Made by a program: the position numbers and the translations under genes
Notes under the pieces: generated by a model
Seen by the model: only the letters and a program-made list of their open reading frames with translations
Database searches by the model: none
Told to the model about the DNA's origin: nothing
Assembly (NCBI RefSeq): GCF_964275005.1
Contig: NC_092701.1
Location: 34,412,520 to 34,476,519, forward strand
Length of the DNA: 64,000 bases
Origin: Diadema setosum
Lineage: Eukaryota; Echinodermata; Echinoidea; Diadematoida; Diadematidae
Direction: 5' to 3'
Shown: piece after piece, positions 1 to 12,152 of the stretch
Numbering within the stretch: position 1 is the stretch's first letter
Layout: each line of letters begins with the position of its first letter

Positions 1-1343
1 ACATGACCCTAGTGGTAGAACGAACGTCCGTGACAATTTCAGCGAACGTCTGTGACGTATAAATCCGACCAATATGGATAACTTGTCTCGAAAGTGTCCT
101 TTATTCTTTAAAACTTTCAGCTCAAATAACGAAAGTACAGTTTTACAAACAGTGACAAAGTAAACAATGAGCTTAAAGCAGTAGTTTCAGAATTTTTAAG
201 GCGGTATGTGATCATGATGAACAAACAGCTGGAAATGTGCTTGCAATTTTACGCTTGTATTCCCTCTAATTATATAAATACAGCTAAACACTGAAAAAGA
301 AGTTATAGGAAACTGGAATTTTGCGTAATCTGTAATTTCTGTGCATTTAAATTTCTTTCTGATGAGGTTTTGGAGACAATTTCCACTGTTATAGGTTCTG
401 AAAGCTTCTCTCACAGACGTTCGGTCCGAGAAAGGAAATCTCTGATAATAACAATTACATCATTGTACAATAAGTTAATGTTCCTGGAAAATATTATTAA
501 ATCACCGAGACTCTCATACCCAAAAGTGAGTAACATTCAGCATTCGATTTACCTGCAATAACAAAAGAAAAACGTTTTGCTCACGGATGTTCGTTGGTAG
601 AATAGGTCCATGGATTACATAGTAGGAGATAGAGGAACAGTGCCACTTTTTAGTGATAGATGTTCCCTGTGTATATCTTATGAGTATCGTAGCTGCCATC
701 TCAAACAAAACACATCCAGTTTGGGTCTGCATCACGGACGTTCACTGTAATTGTCATATATATTATATGCCTTTATACATTCTAATTTTCTCTTCACGAT
801 TTTTCTCTCATTCCCTAATTAGCCTGAACAAGCTGCGACCAAAAAGAAAGAAAAACAAAACCCAAAATACATTCAGAATACAATGAAACGAAAAGGATGA
901 AATGACGGAAGAAGTCTGTCATGGGCATGTGTCAAGAGAAACGTAAAGGTGGAAGCAGTTGAATCAAAATGAGAAGAAACGGAAAATGGATCGAGCATCA
1001 ACAGAGAGAGAGAGAAAAAAATGCCAATGCACCCCCGTTATACTGAATTCGTCTGAAGGAGCTGGGTTGTTTTTTTATTATTCATCGAAATGTCGTCTTA
1101 AGCGAACAAAAAAATGCAGTATATAATTATTGTGTGATGAAAACCAGCAAATCCTCCTTTTATCATGACATTGTGTTTTTATACTTATCAATGAAAAGCA
1201 ATGTTAATTTGCAATTCTGTCTCGTATGTTATTTTTTTTTTTACATCTAAGAGACAGAGAGATCGTCAAGTTGTTTGTGCTTTTGTGCTTACTCTGAAAA
1301 CACATGTTAAAAAAGGTAATGATTTAGTAATAGGTTTAAGGTC
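1..1343. other. No gene seen
   Basis: AT-rich sequence with only short open frames. If the sacsin-like gene continues leftward this is intronic. No repeat family recognised. Confidence 0.5.
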
Positions 1344-1348
1344 GCACT

Positions 1349-1816
1349 TTGATACGTTCGCTCTTCCAAAGATTCGTTACTACGAACGTCAGTTATTCCC
1401 TGGATTCATTATTCCAAAGGTTTATTACTCCGAAAATGAAAGAAAAATATAGGTTTGTAACTAATTCAGAAGGTTCCTTATTAGAAATTTTCTTATTCCG
1501 AAAGTTTGTTAATCCGAAAATTAAACATTAAGGTTCACTATTCATAAGGTCAGTTCTTCTAAAAGTGGAATGGGCCATATATTCCTTAAGGTGAAAATGA
1601 TTATTATGAGGTTTTTAAATCTGGAGACTTTGGTTGTTAATTCTCCACATTTGGATTAACGAACCTGATTTTCATGTTCCAAAGCTAACAAATCTTTCGA
1701 TTAACCTTCGGAGATTCCTCTCATTTACCGAATAAAAAAGCTTCATGAGTATACGTACCTTAATCAATTTTTTGACTGACAAACCGAACGAGCCTCCGAA
1801 GTAACGAGCTACAAAA
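1349..1816. mobile_element. Degraded MITE-like element of the 'TTCGTTATTCCGAAGG' family
   Basis: Repeated variants of TTCGTTATTCCGAAGGTTCG and TTAATCCGAAAA run in one orientation on the left (1360-1545) and in the other on the right (CCTCCGAAGTAACGAGCT near 1792-1810). A cleaner relative lies at 55750-56016. No target duplication is clear. Confidence 0.4.
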
Positions 1817-2745
1817 TGTTTGTTATAACTAAATATATTGTATAATATCGAAGCACAAACATCCATCCAAGTTATATGGACTTACTGTGTTTTGTTATGA
1901 CGAAACTTCGGAGTATCGGACCTGGTATCATATCTGACTGATATAATAACACAAATTCTCCTCGTTAACAGTGTATAACACAAGAGGCAAACGCAGAGGG
2001 ATTTCTTCTTATACACACTGTTGGGTAATGGTAATGAACACAATGGGGTTTTTTTTCTTCAATTTTCAGAGGTTACCGTCGGCCTGCTTACAACTGATAA
2101 GACATAACATTTCATTTGATTCTTTTAACCTGAAGCGTAAATTTAGAAATGGTAGTCGTTATAATTACCGAGTTCACTGATTTGCTTGATGGAATATTCT
2201 AGGGACAAGGCGTAATGTTTCATCAGATGGACTACGTCACTGAGATTACACATACGTCTCTAAGTTCATCTAACGAGAGATGGAAAAGTGTTTTCTTTGA
2301 TTCTTCAGCATGAAAAGATAAACAAGCTAGAATTGGCATTAATCATTTGGAATTTAGGGGACGAGTTTGTTCTCGACATGAAATCGCTGTTTGTTGTGAA
2401 TAGAATGGGTTTCCAACTCCAGAGAACTGCATTGTTCAATATCTTGATTGTTCCAAACGTCCGTGAGCTATATATGCGAACCTCCGTGATGAAAACTATG
2501 CTATGTTTGTTGGGTTAAAGAGACTGCCTAGATCAGATACATCTTAAAAAAAAAGTATCTTATTATTTAGGAGTAAGGATTAAAGTATGGAGTAGTGAAA
2601 TGAAAGGTCGAAATATTTAGTTTTTGTTGAATGCGAGTAAATTTGAGAAAGTGCTTAGCGAAAGAGTAATATTTCAACAGAAATAACGAATTTGGTTAAA
2701 TCATCAGTTGTGTGCCATTACGTATAACAGGTTAAGAGTACAAGC
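1817..2745. other. No gene seen
   Basis: AT-rich, short frames only, no recognised repeat. Confidence 0.5.
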
Positions 2746-3140
2746 TTAAAGGAATAGTACAGTATTGGTGGAGATGAGAATTGGGCTTTTCACTTTTTGC
2801 GAGATACCAAGAAATCACTTACGAAATAGTACAGAGTATACCATTTTAAGAGGAATTCAAAGTTTATTTGATGAAAATCGGGTTTGGAATGACTGAAACA
2901 TCAAAAAACAAAGTAATACAAAGCGATCGTAATAAAGTGTGGGTCCCAAGCTTTACTAGAATCACTATGTTTTGGATAAATCAGCCATTTCAAAACCAAT
3001 TTTCATCAGATAAACGTTGAATTCCTCATGGAATTAGGTGCTCTTTCATATTTCATAAGAGGTTTCTCATTATCTCACAAAAAAAAAAAATGTTAGAAAC
3101 CTGAAATTAGGTCTCAGCCAAAACTATATGATCCCTTTAA
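2746..3140. mobile_element. 395-bp MITE bounded by TTAA
   Basis: Imperfect terminal inverted repeats of about 40 bp: the left begins TTAAAGGAATAGTACAGT, and the right, read in reverse, TTAAAGGGATCATATAGTT. TTAA at both outer ends fits a TTAA-specific (piggyBac-like) insertion. Inner inverted arms contain TTTGATGAAAATCGGGTTTG and CCAATTTTCATCAGATAAA. A second copy is at 59905-60200. Confidence 0.6.
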
Positions 3141-3817
3141 CATTCTGCCAATACATACACATATCCCTTAAGATACTTTGTTACGATTTTGAACTGAATC
3201 AAATCGTTGCAAGCTATGTTAAATGGTATTAATGGTATTCAAATGTATTCAGTATTATTCTGCGGTGAATAAATACTCGTTCCTATGTGAAAATCCTAGT
3301 ATAATTGGGTTCGTATTAAAGCTTGAATTATACTTTTTCAGGTAAGATAGATGATTTGGAGAAATTCCTACTTTTGAAATTTGGCCGTGTTTTGGCTCAA
3401 TTATACATCGTTCAAAATTCTCACCCATGTACATATACACTGCTTCATTTTCAGTTGTTTAAATCTGCTCTTGGTAGATTGTTTGCCTTACCTTTCTTTT
3501 TCCAATCGCACATTTCCTCTCGTTGCAGATTGTTCGAGAGTTAGAAATTACTACTGCTCTTGATTACAACCGTTATCATGACATGCACTTAAGTTTAGAA
3601 ATGTAATAGATTTTGTTTTCATTAATTTTGTACACGCATAGACACTATCTTATGGTATTATGCGTTCTAAGAACTGAATATTATTGTTATTATCATTAAG
3701 TTTAATTTCTTACAGGAAATGAATGTCGGTGAATCTGTCATCTTAATGAAACAATGCGCCATTACCTACAACATACATAATGTTTATTCCGTAACAAATT
3801 AACAGAAGAAGCATTAC
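3141..3817. other. Presumed intron of the sacsin-like gene; nothing recognised
   Basis: Follows the exon 4 donor on the minus strand. No sacsin-like exon continuing ITD was found here in any minus-strand frame. Confidence 0.4.
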
Positions 3818-6221
3818 CTGTAATGTGGTACACGGAGTTGAAACCGATGCCAAATCTGCCGACCTTGAGAGGGTCTTCCTGTTTGTTGCTGCGTGCTGGC
3901 TTCTGTATTCCCTCCCAGTCCTTTTGCTTGAATTTGGCACTGTTATAGGAGTACAAGGCTGGGCCCTGGTACGGTGCCAGGGATTCACTGAATAGCGTTT
4001 GTGTACCATACTGTCTGACATCGTAGAGAAATTTAACCTTCTCAGCTCCAGCGTCTTCAGCATTTTGGAGAATTTCCTTGTAAAGACAAAAAGAAAGCGT
4101 ACCCGAGTGACGATCCTCCTTGCAAAAGCATGGAATTCAAAGAGTATCATCGTACTCAATATGTTGCTCCTCGTGGTAAAAAAAAAAGTCAAGTCTAGTG
4201 TATAGTCTAATGAAACGTACCGATATACGTTGAACTCTTATTTTACAGAGCCAAAATGTTTCATGTTTGAACCTCTGGAATATGCTATTTGCACCTGCGT
4301 CTTGGCCTTTAACATATTCAATACGCGCTTGATCTCCTGGATGAGGAAAAATACAAATGAGAATAATTACTATATGCCTGGGTATGCCCTGTCAGCCTTC
4401 TACTTTTTTAGCTAATCTATTCAAATGGACCCTGTTGTTATATCATTAACCCAGCCGCCAGCACTGCCAGTTATCTACTGAGCTGTTCGAATAAGGCATC
4501 GTTGGTAAAACATGATAATCCAAACTTGATCCAAGCGCTGGGAAGGGTCCAAATTTAGGACATGGAAAACGGAATTGATTAATTTCATTCACCAATTATT
4601 CACCACTTAATCTAAAAAGAGTGCATTTTGATAACATATATTTTGCTGATTGACAGAAGAGATTAAGGAATTGCTACATGTTCTCTCCATTGATACTTTC
4701 CTTGAACTTTTAATTTTCCAAATCAATTTGGTGGAGGAAGAACCTGAAATACACTTGTCACATGTCTCTCCGTGTAACATTCCACAGCTACTCCGTCAGA
4801 GGTTAGGCCAAAAAAAAAAGAAATGTTGTATTGGCGTAACATGAGATTTTCAAATAGGGTCGGGCGGGCAGATTTTTTTTTTTTTTTTTTGGCTACCTGT
4901 ATTTTACGTGTAAAACTCATACTTAACAAAACCCCATTCGAAAGAGAGGGTCTGTTGCATCCAAAGTTTGTTATATCACCGATTTAAAAGCAATAATATT
5001 AAAAGAGAATCATATTTTGGACATGGAAAAACACCCTGGCCCCCCACTCGAACCCATAGGAGACCGCATGCGTGTTCCCGTTTACAACGTCTATCTACGG
5101 AAGATTTGTCCCTAGAAATTTATGAAGGGGGGGGTGTTTTTTAGTCTTTTCCGTAGATAGGGGTGTCCATTGAGAATCACCCAGCGCCACAGACAAATCA
5201 ATTCTCCGAATAATATTAAATAAAATCTTCGAGCCGGACTTGCTGGTCGCCGACACGCTGTACTGCGCGGCCATTTTCCGACACCAGCTGTTGTTGTTGT
5301 TGTTGTTGTTGTTGTTTTTGATAATTCGCAAACCCGTATTGCGCCCTCTCGATGTATTTCCTCTTTTTTTTTTTCTTTTTTTTTTTGTTGAAAAGTTCAG
5401 GGTCGGGTTTTTGTTTAGGGTCGGGCGGGTTACGCCAATACAACGATTTTTTTTTTTTTTTTGGCCTTATGAATATACAAAAGTACTAAACATACGAGAC
5501 ATCAGAAATGTGCAATATACATGTATATTCATACGGGGTCATAGCATTTACCTTTATTATCTGACCATCACTGTAATCTCGCAGAATTTTCTTCAGGTAA
5601 GTTACGAGCGGAGGCACCGTTATACCAAACTGATCTAAGAAGAAATAATTGCGAAAGAACAAAAAAAAAATGGCTTTTAACCAAAAGAAAGATTGGCATG
5701 AATATTATGCTCCCTGAATATTTTGTCACTTCTGCTAAATTCAAAATATCCTTTTGTTGTCTGGTGCACAGATTTCATAGTATATTCGTACCAGACTTCT
5801 TTTCTCGCATGAATTAACTTAATTTCGACAATCATTTTCGTTTGATGACTAATCAATATCGTTTCAATGAAGCACAGAGGATGCAATGAGAAGACAGGAT
5901 TTTCACAAGATTTAGGCTGTAATATGTCACTGTTGTGACTAAAGGATCTGGTGTTTAATTCAATATATTCCTAATTGGGATAGAGTCATAATTGGTTAAT
6001 CTTGTTTCGGCCTTTTGTAGAATTGCCATAGAGTTGAAAGCAGTTTGAGAGAGTACTTGGTGTTGAGAGCACAATTTATTGACATGTCTTTATTTAGGTT
6101 CAAATCTAAAAGCAATATACTCATTAGATTTTGTTGGAATTTATAAGTTTTAGATTAAAGTGACGAAAAGACGAGTAGATGTAAATTCCTCATAGAAGCG
6201 ACATTAAGCCTATCAGAAATT

Positions 6222-6257
<36 letters not shown>

Positions 6258-9200
6258 ATTCATATAATACTGCGGCCCTATGAAGATCATATTGTACTCA
6301 TTTTTTGTTTGCAAGTATCATATGGCATTGTATACTTTGTCGGAAACGAAATATCTGTATATGAAATGGAATGAAGAGAATATTCGCTAAGACACTAGAA
6401 GTGCTGAAATGTTACATTTGTGTACGGGTATGAATTGATCAGACAAAGTATATACATATATAATCTATTATACAAAGCATTGGCAGAAATAAAATCATTC
6501 GTCTCTCAGACGATTGACGAATTCCTTCAAATCCGCCAATTTGTCAATTATGGAAAAAAATTCTTATTGCCACCTTGAAAAAATGCAAAAAGGGAGACAG
6601 GAAAGGAAATTTAATTTGCGTCTAGAAGAAACGTGATGGAAACGGGTAGAATTAAAGACAAAGAAAACATGAAGAATATGCTTGTACCGCGATCGTTGTT
6701 ATAAGTGACGGAAATTCATTAACATTCTGAAAGAATGCACACTGGCAAGTCCCTTGAGCTTGTGGGATTTAGCGACTTGTAATTTGTGTTTGCATATGTT
6801 TTCTTGTAAACTTTTCCTAACATTTAAACATACAAGCACTTCAATTTAAAGAAATTCGACAGTTTACTTACGGTCAGAATCATCAAGGTCCGGATCCTGA
6901 GGAGATCGGCGAAGATTAAACGAGCAAACAAACAAACAAAGAGAAGAATGTTGAGAAGGTTATAACATAGCTGGATCTTGTGTTATCATTATAAAACAAT
7001 ATGTATGTTACAGGGTTCTCGTTATAATTTAAGTAAATGTAGTAAATTAAACTTGTTTATTTCTTCTAATAGAATAGAACAGAAGGATATTGTGAAATAA
7101 TAAATGTTGGTGTAATGACTGACCAACAGCTGTATAAGATGTGTAAAAATATTGTCGAGCTGATGAAATTCCTGGGCCATTTACGCAGTTATGTAAATAT
7201 TTTAAATTTGAAATTGATATGTACAATTTTTATTCTTCCATTTTGATTATGCAGATATTATAGGTTTTCCCGGTCAATTTCATACTTTTGTCATTCAAGT
7301 TCCTATTCCGAGCATTCGATTTCACGCATTCCACGCTCGCAGCACTGAATCAGCAATCAATTTCAAAATCCGGTCATTCGAATTATCACTATCCGAGCAT
7401 TCAAATTCACTGTCGGAGCATTCAAATTAACAATCGGAGCATGCAAATTCACTATCGGAGCATTCAAATTCAAGAGAGGAGCACGCATTTCATCAATGAG
7501 CAGTCAAATTCATGTCAAGCTGGCGACGGAATCTCGTCGGTCATTCAAATTCGTAAATAGGCAACCATGTTCCAAATAACTGCATTCAATTTAAAAGAAG
7601 TTCTGAATATAGTTAGTTTGAGGTCGTGTTTGCATGTGTTTCTCATTTTGCTTTGAATATATTGGGATTTATGATGATTATTTATTTTGCAGTAGAGGTC
7701 CACCTGTTCATTGACAATTTTGAACTCGCGCTTAGCAAATAGGAATATACATGCACATGTCCCTCGGTTTGGACATGAAATGGAGGTCCCATGTGTAAGA
7801 GAGTCACAACTCATGCACGTAAAAGATCCTATACTTCATTTATTCATCGCAATGAGCAGAAAGTCAAACTGGACCCCATATTATGGAAGACCAGCTTTTG
7901 CAGCTGAATATGGATTATCCAGCCATCTTGTTTGATGGAAAATAAAACAAACAAACAAAAGTTAGGCACCGCATAGGCCTACAGACAAGCATAATACGGA
8001 GGGTTGGTTGACATTTTCGAGGGAAAAAAAAACACCAATTTCGACTATATTGAAACTGATACTTTAACATTTTATACGTGTTGTTTGTTGTGTATTGCTG
8101 TCTTATTGATTTACTTTTGCGGGACTATGTGAGATCGTTGTGTGTCAGTTTGTCTTTAAATTGATAAATTGTCATTATCATGATTATGTGGTTGGTGTTG
8201 GGGCGTTGTCAGCATGCAGTATCACCAAGAAATACGATTACTAGTCTTTGTGTTGTTTGGATGCACTGCTGATTGGACATTGCAATTTGAAATTTATTGA
8301 GATGAAAAACAAAGAATACATGAACAGAGAACAAGAACCTGTAAACAAGTATGATTACACTATATGCAAGCCTTTATTGGTTGTGATGGCCCTTTTCCCT
8401 TTCTTAAAAGTCTACTCCATTTTCCTCGTTAAAACGTGATTGCACGAAATAGGAACTTGATCGCCTAAAAATGAATTTGAACGCTCCAAACAAGCTCATT
8501 GGGACTCTCACGTGACTATCGCATGAATTTGAATGCACGAGTAGGAAAATCGGTGCTCACATTTTGAAATTGAATGCCCAATCGTGAATTTGATTTCACG
8601 AAAACAAAATAGAACGCCCATAAATGAAATTGATCGCTCGGATTCTGAATTTGAATGCCCGAATATTTTCGCGTGCGTGCGCTGCGTGAATTTGAATGCA
8701 CATTAATGAATTTGAGTGACAAAAGTATGAAATTGACCGGGAAAACCTATATGGATCATCGGCAGCAAAACACACATATTATAAATGTTAAAAAAATGCA
8801 AACTAGGGCATTGAGAATCAAATCAAGAAAGCCATACTTTGATGAAGCTTCAGACATTGGAATCCCGGCGCAAATATCCTTTGTATTCCATGACATTTAA
8901 GGCCATAAACAATTTATCTCCACCATACTTAAAGTAGGGCCTAGCTGTTTAGATTTTCTCACACGCCATATAATCTTCGTTCTGTTAGTACTCTTGTTCC
9001 CTCCAAACCTCAAACTCGCATACTGTCGCAAATCTTTTAGTTATAGAGGATTGTGTTTATATAACGGCATTAAATTTTCCATTTAAGTGTATTTGTATTA
9101 TGTACTTATTTTTCCTTCTTCTTCTTTTTTCTTTGAAGCGTATGTATTTGTTGAATTCATTGATTTGGCTTATTTCCATTATGGTAATAGTCTTCATAGA

Positions 9201-10138
9201 ATGACTGAAGTGTAATAAGATATTATTTTGATTTTGTGTAGAGCAGTTTTATGTTGATACAAACTTATAATGTTAATTTCGGACATTAACCGAGTGTGTT
9301 TTCTTCTGGACCTCTCGGTAGAACAGCTCCACCATGAGGGCGGAGCTGAATAGGGCGATCCAGCCGCAATTTCATGTACTTTTGTGATATTTTTTTTTTT
9401 AATTGTTCAATAGGAAGTAGGGCCTAATGTACATATTTTATTTTGCGGAAATAAAATCTAATCAATCAATCAATCAATCGTTAACTCCTTGTAAATCAGG
9501 ACACGAAGTTTTCAAAATACAAACTTTTCAACGCTTATATGGTAATCTACTCATTTTGAATGAGAAGAAGAATGTTTGTTTCTGTGATAAAAAACCTCAT
9601 ATGCCATATGTCTTATGAAAAAAGGACAATGTTTTTTTCTGATCAATGAAATCTAGAAATAAAAGAAACCTACTCATTTTCCTTCCTTGAAGCTCATTTT
9701 ATTGATATCGAATTGAAATAATTCCCTGCGGGCATCAATCAATTAACCATATACAAAGAAGGTTTATGAGTAGCCTATCATTTTCTCATTTTCTCGGGGG
9801 TATTGTTACTTTCTTCCTAAACATTCACCCTTGCCCTTTATATCTATATGTATATACATGTATATAGCCGACTTGTGTCACTAGTGGTCATCCTAGAAAT
9901 TGCATCAATCTAATCCATCAAGATATCATCTAAATGCGCCAAGGGGTTGACCGGAAAACCCCCGCAGCTTTTTCGAGGCAAAACGTCACTGGTAATTTAA
10001 CTTGAGCAAATGAAATGAATGATGGCTGTCATGACATCAGATTGTAATACTCATACGATGAAGATTTCTAGTGTAATAATGACTTGTGATTTAAGATACT
10101 TTGTAACTGATCTTAAAAACCGCTATAGCACTTACCAT
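3818..10138 (-). CDS. Sacsin-like protein, N-terminal exons only (gene continues left of the window)
   Basis: Four exons read right to left. Exon 1 ends in the ATG at 10136-10138, directly before a GTAAGT donor. Exon 2 is a 25-nt microexon (6872-6896), exon 3 is 5552-5634 and exon 4 is 3818-4076. All joints keep one frame (3, 25, 83 and 259 nt), giving [10 protein letters not shown] followed by the N-terminal block of a sacsin repeat. Visible motifs are [20 protein letters not shown], then [11 protein letters not shown] (N-box of the Bergerat/GHKL fold), then GPALYSYN and [15 protein letters not shown] (glycine-rich ATP-lid region). In known sacsins this Hsp90-like module is followed by a very long repeat protein with chaperone-like roles. 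The expected next residues (ITD...) need an exon starting with AT; I found none down to position 1, so the following intron exceeds 3.8 kb or the gene is truncated. The exon 4 acceptor is AAG, a less common type. Sacsin-like genes are multicopy in many invertebrates, so orthology to SACS is not claimed. The start is inferred from splice phase alone. Confidence 0.8.
4806..5466. repeat. Inverted pair of 35-38-bp repeats flanking 590 bp
   Basis: 4806-4840 reads GGCC, A-run, then GTTGTATTGGCGTAAC; 5429-5466 is its reverse complement. GGGTCGGGCGGG occurs inside both ends but in the same direction, so this is not a simple foldback. Between them lie a (GTT)n run (5289-5315) and T-rich tracts. It sits within the sacsin-like intron 4077-5551 and is possibly a short DNA element. 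Confidence 0.4.
5635..6871. other. Intron of the sacsin-like gene with a (TA)n run
   Basis: Lies between exon 3 and the 25-nt microexon. Contains a TA microsatellite at about 6224-6254. Otherwise AT-rich with no recognised element. Confidence 0.6.
7261..8749. mobile_element. 1.49-kb foldback DNA element with repeated inverted arms
   Basis: The ends are reverse complements: TAGGTTTTCCCGGTCAATTT at 7261 and its complement ending at 8749, continuing as CATACTTTTGTCA. Each arm then holds degenerate 20-21-bp repeats of GAGCATTCAAATTCACTATC (left, about 7290-7535) and the opposite orientation GAATTTGAATGCCCGA (right, about 8470-8725). TA, possibly TATA, flanks both ends as target duplication. No transposase frame is seen. 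It is interrupted by a retroposon tail at 7745-7960 and lies in intron 1 of the sacsin-like gene. Confidence 0.75.
7745..7960 (+). mobile_element. SINE/LINE 3' tail nested in the foldback element
   Basis: Contains CATGCACGTAAAAGATCC, then CCAGCTTTTGCAGCTGAATA, and ends GGAAAATAAAACAAACAAAC. Such an A-rich (AAAC)n tail is typical of a retroposon 3' end. Its 5' boundary is not defined. Confidence 0.5.
8760..9480 (+). mobile_element. 5'-truncated LINE 3' end (ORF2 C-terminus remnant)
   Basis: Frames give [20 protein letters not shown] and later [18 protein letters not shown] in a different frame. These match the post-reverse-transcriptase region of L2/Rex/CR1-like LINEs (QxRALRI..., SFSYRGALLWN). 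The element ends AAATAAAATCT followed by (AATC)n at 9456-9479, the usual simple-repeat tail. It is frameshifted and inactive. Confidence 0.6.
9481..10135. other. Intron 1 of the sacsin-like gene, nothing recognised
   Basis: No coding exon, microsatellite or inverted repeat of note. Confidence 0.5.
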
Positions 10139-10230
10139 GGTTGAAATCGTCGACAGAACGTTTCAAAGCGGAAGAGTTCAAGTTACGAAAAAGGAGACAA
10201 GCTGATTGATTGTTTGTGCAACTTCCTCAG
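10139..10230 (-). other. Probable 5' UTR of the sacsin-like gene, first copy of a duplicated block
   Basis: The sequence just upstream of the predicted ATG on the minus strand. About 85 bp of it (ending CTCTTCCGCTTTGAAACG) is repeated with roughly 70 % identity at 11370-11455, same orientation, 1.2 kb upstream. The second copy does not keep the ATG. Confidence 0.4.
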
Positions 10231-11947
10231 TATGAAAGCGATTCTCTCCATTCTGCTGTCCATGCCGTTTCTCTGGTAGTGTCTATACGTGGATTTCATT
10301 TATCCATGGAAAAGTTAGAATATAGAGGAGTCATAACACAATATACAGCTTTGATGCAAAACTTGCGACCAAGTAATACTGTTCTCTCACTAGTATGGCA
10401 TCTTCTTTCGAGGGATCCTTCAAACTGTGAAATATGTGGGTATCATAATTATACATTATTGTCCCACCCCTCCCTATAACGATGTGGCTAGCGGGCCATG
10501 TCAATGAAGTGGCTTTATAGATGAACTAAGGCAGTTATACTGCGGAGATATTCCCGAAGTTTTTTGTGACTGACTCTGCAGTTCGCCCCTGAAAGATGCT
10601 CACAAGTGAACCGACCTATTCCTAATTCGATGCATTTGACAACTGTTTTGGAAAACCGCTGCTTTGCCCCTAAACAACCTGCTGTCAATGATATTAGCTC
10701 CTAATCTCAGCGTTGATCCAATCTTTGATCTCTTACGTGCAGACAAACGGAGAGAAAATCGCGTCCACCCAGCAAGAGCATGCAAGAGCAGAATAAGCAG
10801 ATTGGGCAGGAGGCTCACGCCACCGAACATGAGCTGTGAACACTGTGAGCACTGCACGCTGCTGGGCATGCGCCATGCGAGGTTCGACACATACCATGGT
10901 CAAATTGGCTTTAATGGCAGAAGTTAAAAGGAAATTCCATCCTGATTTCAATGTCTGTTGCGTCAAATGAGACAGTACAATCAGAGGAGTAAATAACCGA
11001 AACTTTGGGGGAAATTGGGCCTATATAAGAAGTTTACAACTGCAACACTTTACAGAGTAAGACAAGTTGGCAAATCTGTGTGTTATGTTGGTGTTGAACA
11101 GCTCTCCATATTTTGTTTTCAACACGAATTTCACAAATTTTCATTTTTTTTCTTAAACGATTGGGCGCGGACAGAAATTATCATTTCAGGTAAACATAAA
11201 AGCAAACTTGAGGAATCAGATTTAACATGTTATCAGCACAGCGAAACGAACTCGCGCCCGAATGGTCATTCAATTTCATTCATCATTGTAATACTGGATT
11301 TGGCTAACAATGATCATTTTCCTTCAATTATTTGATAGCTTATCAACTTGTACGAAATAATTATAGACGAAGGCGTTAACAGAACTTTAAAAGCGGAAGA
11401 GTGCAATGTGCGAAGGAGGAGACACGCTAAATCATTTATTACTCAATTTCCTCAGATTCTCATCGTCTGTTTGCGCAATGCACGTGTAGAGGGTTGTCAA
11501 GTTGCGCAACCACCGACTCTACTTTTCATTTTGTTTTTCTTCCGGTCTTTCTGATCCTTGCCTACTATAGTATCTATTAAAAGGTTCAATTCAATCAATA
11601 CAATCCAATCATAGGTTTGTATAAACTGAATCACATCATAGTTTTGTCTCATATCTTACTATCAATTGATATGGTCCCAATGTAAAGCTTGATCCTACTT
11701 GGAGCATTCCCTGTTACTGAAAAAAAAAAAAAATCCACTGCTGTCGATAAAGGCATATGGCCAGCGAGCAATGTTCGATCAAAACGGTTTTAAAGATGCA
11801 CTAAAGGAGTAGAATTAACCAGAATCCCAGAGATATCATAAAAATTGACATAGAATATGATTTTCTTTTTATATCAAGGATTCTATTGTTTTCATGAATC
11901 AATGATACTATAGAGATGACCACATTTGTTGATTTATAGTGGATACT
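10231..11947. other. Intergenic; only a diverged duplicate of the sacsin leader
   Basis: The duplicate block is at 11370-11455. The sequence between is moderately GC-rich around 10730-10900, with overlapping short frames on both strands that match no family I know. No exon with convincing splice sites. Confidence 0.4.
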
Positions 11948-11959
11948 CTCTAAAACAAA

Positions 11960-12152
11960 TTCGAGTGAAAATTTTCACTCTTGAAGGAGTGAATATAAAA
12001 GAGAGTGAATTAAGAGTGAACTTGGAGTGAATTTTGAGTAAAAATGTTCATTTTCACTCAGTTTGAAGTGTCCTCAGGGATCACTCGAAGATTTTGGAGT
12101 GATCTCTGAGGTCACGAGTGGAAATGAAAATTTTCACTCAAAATTCACTGGG
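11960..12152. repeat. Palindrome-rich repeat built on GAGTGAAAATTTTCACTC
   Basis: Alternating GAGTGAA and TTCACTC units, ending GAAAATTTTCACTCAAAATT, with an inner inverted pair (CCTCAGGGATCACTC / GAGTGATCTCTGAGG). Probably a small MITE. Limits are approximate. Confidence 0.4.

Noticed and set aside
5095-5443. Minus-strand frame with [14 protein letters not shown] and a poly-Q run
   Set aside because: The poly-Q is a (GTT)n microsatellite and the region sits between inverted repeats within a sacsin intron; no homology recognised.
7290-7535. Regularly spaced short repeats resembling a CRISPR array
   Set aside because: Units are degenerate with no constant spacers, are mirrored at 8470-8725, and belong to a eukaryotic foldback element.
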